NCBI GenBank assembly: GCA_964580155.1
Contig: CAZOJP010000060.1
Location: 1 to 7,860 of the forward strand
Reading direction: 5' to 3'
DNA from: Intestinibacillus sp964580155
Lineage (GTDB): Bacteria; Bacillota; Clostridia; Oscillospirales; Butyricicoccaceae
Length of the DNA stretch: 7,860 nucleotides
The notes under the pieces were generated by a model that did no database searches, was not told the origin of the DNA, and saw only the letters and a list, made by a program, of their open reading frames with translations. The stretch's first letter is position 1. Every line of letters begins with the position of its first letter. Positions 5,232 to 7,860 of the stretch are shown here, one piece after another. The position numbers and the translations under genes are program-made.

Positions 5232-6179
5232 TTATTCCTCGCTCTTTTTTAAGCTGAGGCCCATTGCCTCCAGCTTGTTCATGACCTCTTCGAGAGACTT
5301 GCGGCCCAGGTTGCGCACCTTCATCATGTCCTCTTCCGAGGTGTTGATGAGGTCTTCCACCGTGTTGATGCCGACGCGTTTAAGGCAGTTGAAGGAACGT
5401 ACCGTGAACTCGAGCTCCTCAATGGTCATTTCCAGCACCTTGTCATGCTGTGCTTCGGCCTTCTCAACGACCGTGGACTTCGAGCCGATCTCTTCGGAAA
5501 GATCCACGAACAGATCAAGATGGTCGCGCAGAACCTTCGCGCCCAAGCTGACCGCGTCCTTCGCGGCGATGGTGCGGTTGGTCCAGACTTCGAGCGTCAG
5601 CTTGTCATAGTCGGTCATGTTGCCGACGCGGGTGTTTTCCACCGCGTAGTTGCATTTGTAGACCGGCGTATAGATCGAGTCGACGGGGATAACGCCGATC
5701 GCGTTTTGATACTGCTTGTTGCGCTCCGCCGGCACATAGCCGCGTCCCGCGGTCAGCGTGATTTCCATGGACAGGCGCGCGTCGCCCATCAGCGTCGCGA
5801 GGTGGAGCTCGGGGTTGAGGATTTCAACCTCAGCGTCGGCATGGATGTCGCCCGCCTTCACTTCGCCCTCGCCCGTAGCCTCGATGTAGACCGTCTTGGG
5901 ACCGTCGCAATGCAGCGTGGCAATGATGCCCTTTACATTGAGGACGATCTCGGTGACGTCTTCCTTCACGCCCGGAATCGTGGAAAATTCATGCTGTACG
6001 CCGGAAATCTTGATACTGCTTGCGGCAGTACCGGGCAGAGAGGACAGCAGGATACGGCGCAGCGAGTTGCCGAGCGTGGTGCCATATCCTCTTTCGAGCG
6101 GCTCTACGACAAACTTGCCGTAGGAACCGTCCTCAGCCAGTTCTTCGCAGTCAATGCGCGGCTTTTCGATTTCGATCAT
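5232..6179 (-). CDS. rpoA: DNA-directed RNA polymerase subunit alpha
   Basis: The alpha subunit dimerises to nucleate RNA polymerase assembly and contacts UP elements and activators through its C-terminal domain. The product has 315 residues, the normal length. The N-terminal domain shows the family segments GKFVVEPLERGYGTTLGNSLRRILLSSLPG (dimer interface), the HEFSTIPGVKEDVTEIVLNVK region, and GRGYVPAERN. A short linker near SKSTVVEKAEAQHDKVLEM leads to the C-terminal domain EFTVRSFNCLKRVGINTVEDL...NLGRKSLEEV. The arginine in VRS (about residue 261) corresponds to the DNA-contacting Arg265 of E. coli, and both helix-hairpin-helix parts are present. A strong AAGGAGGG site (complement of 6188-6195) precedes the ATG. 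It lies between rpsD and rplQ, in the classical alpha operon order. Confidence 0.99.
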   Translation of the reverse strand: MIEIEKPRIDCEELAEDGSYGKFVVEPLERGYGTTLGNSLRRILLSSLPGTAASSIKISGVQHEFSTIPGVKEDVTEIVLNVKGIIATLHCDGPKTVYIEATGEGEVKAGDIHADAEVEILNPELHLATLMGDARLSMEITLTAGRGYVPAERNKQYQNAIGVIPVDSIYTPVYKCNYAVENTRVGNMTDYDKLTLEVWTNRTIAAKDAVSLGAKVLRDHLDLFVDLSEEIGSKSTVVEKAEAQHDKVLEMTIEELEFTVRSFNCLKRVGINTVEDLINTSEEDMMKVRNLGRKSLEEVMNKLEAMGLSLKKSEE

Positions 6180-6255
6180 TACTGGTACCCTCCTTTACGT
6201 TCGGCCAAAACTGCATACGAATCTGAATAATACATCCAGAAAACGAGGGTTTGGC

Positions 6256-6849
6256 TTATTTGGAGTAGAGCTCGACGATCAGGTGCTCGGCGACATCATA
6301 GTCGATGTCATCGCGTGCGGGCATCGCAACGATCTTGCCTTCAAAGCTGTCCTTTGCCTTGTCAATCCACTTGGGCATGGCCTTCTTGCCATTTTCCTCA
6401 AGCAGGGTCTTGAACTTGGTCGAAGAACGGGACTTTTCGCAAACTGCAATGACGTCGCCCAGATCGACCTGGTAGGAGGGGATGTCCATGCGCTTGCCGT
6501 TGATCGTGAAGTGGCCGTGGTTCACAAGCTGACGCGCCTCGCGGCGGGTGTTTGCCAGACCCATGCGGAAAACCACGTTGTCCATGCGGCGCTCAAGCTC
6601 CTGCAGGAGGTTTTCGCCCGTGATGCCCTGCTTTTTTTCCGCCTTCAGGTAGTACTTGTGGAAGGGCTTCTCCAGCATGCCGTAGATAAACTTAACCTTC
6701 TGCTTCTCAGCCAGCTGCAGGCCGTACTCGGACTGCTTGCGGCGAGACTGCTTCGGGGCGCGGTTTGAGGTTTTGGAATAGCCCATGACTGCCGGGGACA
6801 GACCCAGGGTCTTGCAACGCTTCATGATCGGCTGCATATTCTTTGCCAT
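6256..6849 (-). CDS. rpsD: 30S ribosomal protein S4
   Basis: S4 binds the 5' domain of 16S rRNA, starts 30S assembly, and in many bacteria represses its own operon by binding mRNA. The product has 197 residues. The N-terminal part (MAKNMQPIMKRCKTLGLSPAVMGYS) has a single cysteine, so this is the zinc-free (C-minus) form. SEYGLQLAEKQKVKFIYGMLEKPF follows. The S4 RNA-binding domain is clear: LERRMDNVVFRMGLANTRREARQLVNHGHFTINGKRMDIPSYQVDLGD. It ends LIVELYSK. GAGGAGG (complement of 6860-6866) lies 10 bases before the ATG. The rpsK stop is only 19 bases upstream, so the genes are one transcript. The N-terminus resembles, from memory, S4 of Oscillospirales. As the possible autoregulator of the operon, it may recognise the rpsM leader. 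Confidence 0.98.
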   Translation of the reverse strand: MAKNMQPIMKRCKTLGLSPAVMGYSKTSNRAPKQSRRKQSEYGLQLAEKQKVKFIYGMLEKPFHKYYLKAEKKQGITGENLLQELERRMDNVVFRMGLANTRREARQLVNHGHFTINGKRMDIPSYQVDLGDVIAVCEKSRSSTKFKTLLEENGKKAMPKWIDKAKDSFEGKIVAMPARDDIDYDVAEHLIVELYSK

Positions 6850-6868
6850 ATTTCAGTATCCTCCTCTG

Positions 6869-7270
6869 TTAGACTCTTCTTCTCTTGGGCGGACGGCAAC
6901 CGTTATGCGGGATCGGGGTAACGTCCTTGATCATCGTGACCTCGAGTCCGGTAGCCTGCAGCGCGCGGATCGCAGCCTCACGGCCGGAACCCGGGCCCTT
7001 TACATAGACCTCAACGGTCTTCAGGCCATGCTCCATAGCAGCCTTCGCGGCAACCTCGGCAGCAGTCTGCGCCGCAAACGGCGTGGACTTACGCGAGCCG
7101 CGGAAGCCCATCTCACCGGAGGACGCCCAGGACAGTGCATTGCCGTTGGTGTCCGTGATGGTAACGATGGTATTGTTGAAGGAGGAGCGGATGTGTGCCG
7201 CGCCCTTTTCAATATTCTTGCGCTCGCGACGCTTGGTTCTTACAGCGGTTTTCTTCTGTACCTTAGCCAT
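6869..7270 (-). CDS. rpsK: 30S ribosomal protein S11
   Basis: S11 is part of the 30S platform, near the mRNA exit and next to S7 and S18. The product has 133 residues, a typical size. The basic N-terminus (KVQKKTAVRTKRRERKNIEKG) is followed by the conserved AHIRSSFNNTIVTITDTNGNALSWAS, GFRGSRKSTPFAAQTAAE, VYVKGPGSGREAAIRALQ, and the C-terminal IKDVTPIPHNGCRPPKRRRV. Its ribosome binding site AAGGAGGG overlaps the stop codon of rpsM, with 15 bases between the rpsM stop and this ATG. That implies tight coupling of the two. Nothing is unusual in the protein. Confidence 0.99.
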   Translation of the reverse strand: MAKVQKKTAVRTKRRERKNIEKGAAHIRSSFNNTIVTITDTNGNALSWASSGEMGFRGSRKSTPFAAQTAAEVAAKAAMEHGLKTVEVYVKGPGSGREAAIRALQATGLEVTMIKDVTPIPHNGCRPPKRRRV

Positions 7271-7279
7271 TCTTATGCT

Positions 7280-7287
7280 CCCTCCTT
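7280..7287 (-). promoter_or_regulatory. rpsK ribosome binding site overlapping the rpsM stop
   Basis: On the - strand the sequence reads TAAGGAGGG: the rpsM TAA stop (7286-7288) shares bases with the AAGGAGGG Shine-Dalgarno of rpsK (7280-7287). Ribosomes terminating on rpsM sit on the rpsK site, which should couple S13 and S11 synthesis. Confidence 0.8.
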
Positions 7288-7654
7288 ACTTCTTCTTGTT
7301 CGCGATGGTCTTCTTCGGACCCTTACGCGTACGCGCATTGGTCTTGGTGCGCTGACCGCGGACCGGCAGGCCGCGACGGTGACGCAGGCCGCGATAGCAG
7401 CCGATTTCGACCAGACGCTTGATATTCAGACCGATTTCACGACGAAGGTCACCCTCAACGGTGTACTCCTTCTCGATCGCCTCACGAAGCTTTGCAGCAT
7501 CGTCCTCGGTCAGATCCTTGACGCGGATATCAGGATTGATACCCGTCTTTTCCAGAATTTCGCTAGACAGCTTCCGTCCGATGCCGTAGATGTAGGTCAG
7601 ACCGATCTCTACGCGCTTTTCACGGGGAAGGTCAACACCGGCAATACGTGCCAT
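7286..7654 (-). CDS. rpsM: 30S ribosomal protein S13
   Basis: S13 lies in the head of the 30S subunit and contacts the P-site tRNA and the 50S subunit through bridge B1. The product is 122 residues, standard. Family features are MARIAGVDLPREKRVEIGLTYIYGIG at the start, the helix-hairpin-helix-like RKLSSEILEKTGINPDIRVKDLTEDD, and IKRLVEIGCYRGLRHRRGLPVRGQRTKTNARTRKG near the C-terminus, with a basic KKTIANKKK tail. GGAGG (complement of 7666-7670) lies 11 bases before the ATG, inside a small hairpin. It appears to be the first gene of its transcript: no rpmJ is seen in the 206 bases upstream, although in most Firmicutes rpmJ directly precedes rpsM. Confidence 0.99.
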   Translation of the reverse strand: MARIAGVDLPREKRVEIGLTYIYGIGRKLSSEILEKTGINPDIRVKDLTEDDAAKLREAIEKEYTVEGDLRREIGLNIKRLVEIGCYRGLRHRRGLPVRGQRTKTNARTRKGPKKTIANKKK

Positions 7655-7660
7655 AGTTCA

Positions 7661-7678
7661 AAATACCTCCGAGTATTT
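7661..7678 (-). promoter_or_regulatory. rpsM leader hairpin presenting the Shine-Dalgarno in its loop
   Basis: In the mRNA, AAAUAC (complement of 7673-7678) pairs with GUAUUU (complement of 7661-7666) around the loop UCGGAG. Two further G-U pairs can extend the stem. The GGAGG ribosome binding site of rpsM sits in this loop and the edge of the 3' arm. It is a candidate element for translational control of the operon, for example by S4. No protein binding is demonstrated. Confidence 0.4.
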
Positions 7679-7701
7679 CACTGGGACGTTTGGACGAACG
7701 C

Positions 7702-7730
7702 AGTATAGGAGCCGTCCCCGCTCCTGTAGC
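7702..7730 (-). promoter_or_regulatory. Candidate promoter for the rpsM operon
   Basis: On the - strand TATACT (complement of 7702-7707) matches the -10 consensus at five of six positions. The hexamer 17 bases upstream, GCTACA (complement of 7725-7730), matches -35 only in its ACA half. The start would fall near 7695, giving a leader of about 40 nt. The 17-bp spacer is occupied by an inverted repeat, AGGAGC (7707-7712) and GCTCCT (7720-7725), extendable to nine pairs with one G-U. This may be an operator or only coincidence. Confidence 0.4.
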
Positions 7731-7860
7731 GCCGGCAGTGCGTGCCGTGCTGGTCGCGTTCGCATAACGATACTTTTTTGCTGTGCCAAAGGGGCGTGCC
7801 GCATCGGGTGCCGCATCCGGTTTGGCCTGTGCGCGCCGGTGACAATGCGCCGGTGCGCCC
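7731..7860. other. Unassigned sequence upstream of the rpsM operon
   Basis: No recognisable gene. Neither L36 (rpmJ) nor the end of infA is encoded here. All three - strand frames are open across most of this GC-rich stretch, so openness carries no information. Visible short repeats are two GCGCCGGTG direct copies near 7832-7856 and two near-identical GTGCCGCATC copies near 7796-7819. Bases 7798-7813 match 1476-1491 exactly in inverted orientation. Confidence 0.4.

Noticed and set aside
5445..6230. + strand open frame opposite rpoA
   Set aside because: It is a shadow of rpoA, whose product is unmistakable.
7772..7777. T run as a + strand terminator
   Set aside because: The only preceding stem is a 4-bp CGTT/AACG pair, too weak to support a terminator call, and no + strand gene ends nearby.
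7681..7860. Possible end of a gene entering on the - strand (60 open codons with several cysteines)
   Set aside because: All three - strand frames are open over most of this GC-rich stretch, none resembles L36, IF1 or another expected neighbour, and none has a good start and ribosome site.
1..7860. CRISPR array, insertion sequence, tRNA or rRNA genes, defence or other accessory system
   Set aside because: I saw no regularly spaced repeats, transposase motifs, tRNA-like cloverleafs or rRNA signatures. All substantial coding space is housekeeping genes.

Overview
This window is GC-rich (about 60% by eye) chromosomal housekeeping DNA from a bacterium, most likely a GC-rich member of the class Clostridia. 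The order Oscillospirales is my best guess. It rests on the cysteine-poor S4 whose N-terminus resembles, from memory, S4 of that group, on strong AGGAGG-type ribosome binding sites at most genes, and on the infB-rbfA-DHH-truB-ribF gene order common in Firmicutes. The taxonomy is inferred and was not searched.

Layout. The left half (1-4701, + strand) holds the 3' part of infB (initiation factor IF2), then rbfA (30S maturation), a DHH/DHHA1 phosphoesterase of the NrnA/DhhP type, truB (tRNA pseudouridine-55 synthase) and ribF (riboflavin kinase/FAD synthetase). The last four genes are tightly packed. infB is separated from rbfA by about 158 bp containing a convincing intrinsic terminator and a second, weaker stem-loop. 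The right half (4803-7654, - strand) is the 'alpha' ribosomal operon in the order rpsM (S13), rpsK (S11), rpsD (S4), rpoA (RNA polymerase alpha) and rplQ (L17). The two operons converge on 4702-4802, which holds two consecutive stem-loops; the second is a good bidirectional terminator. The remaining 206 bp (7655-7860) lie upstream of rpsM. They hold a candidate promoter and leader but no recognisable rpmJ.

How the genes work together. Nearly everything serves translation and RNA: initiation (IF2), small-subunit assembly (RbfA, S13, S11, S4), tRNA modification (TruB), nano-RNA or cyclic-dinucleotide turnover (DHH protein), and transcription (RpoA). RibF supplies flavin cofactors and is a frequent passenger next to truB.

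I found no mobile element, CRISPR array, RNA gene or new multi-gene system. The points worth a second look are non-coding: a palindrome TGAGC-RT-GCTCA occurring three times in or at the end of truB in different codon phases; RNA hairpins associated with it; the terminator inside the infB-rbfA cluster; an exact 16-bp sequence shared in inverted orientation by the upstream regions of both operons; an rpsM leader hairpin that places the Shine-Dalgarno in its loop; and the unusual meeting of the two operons.
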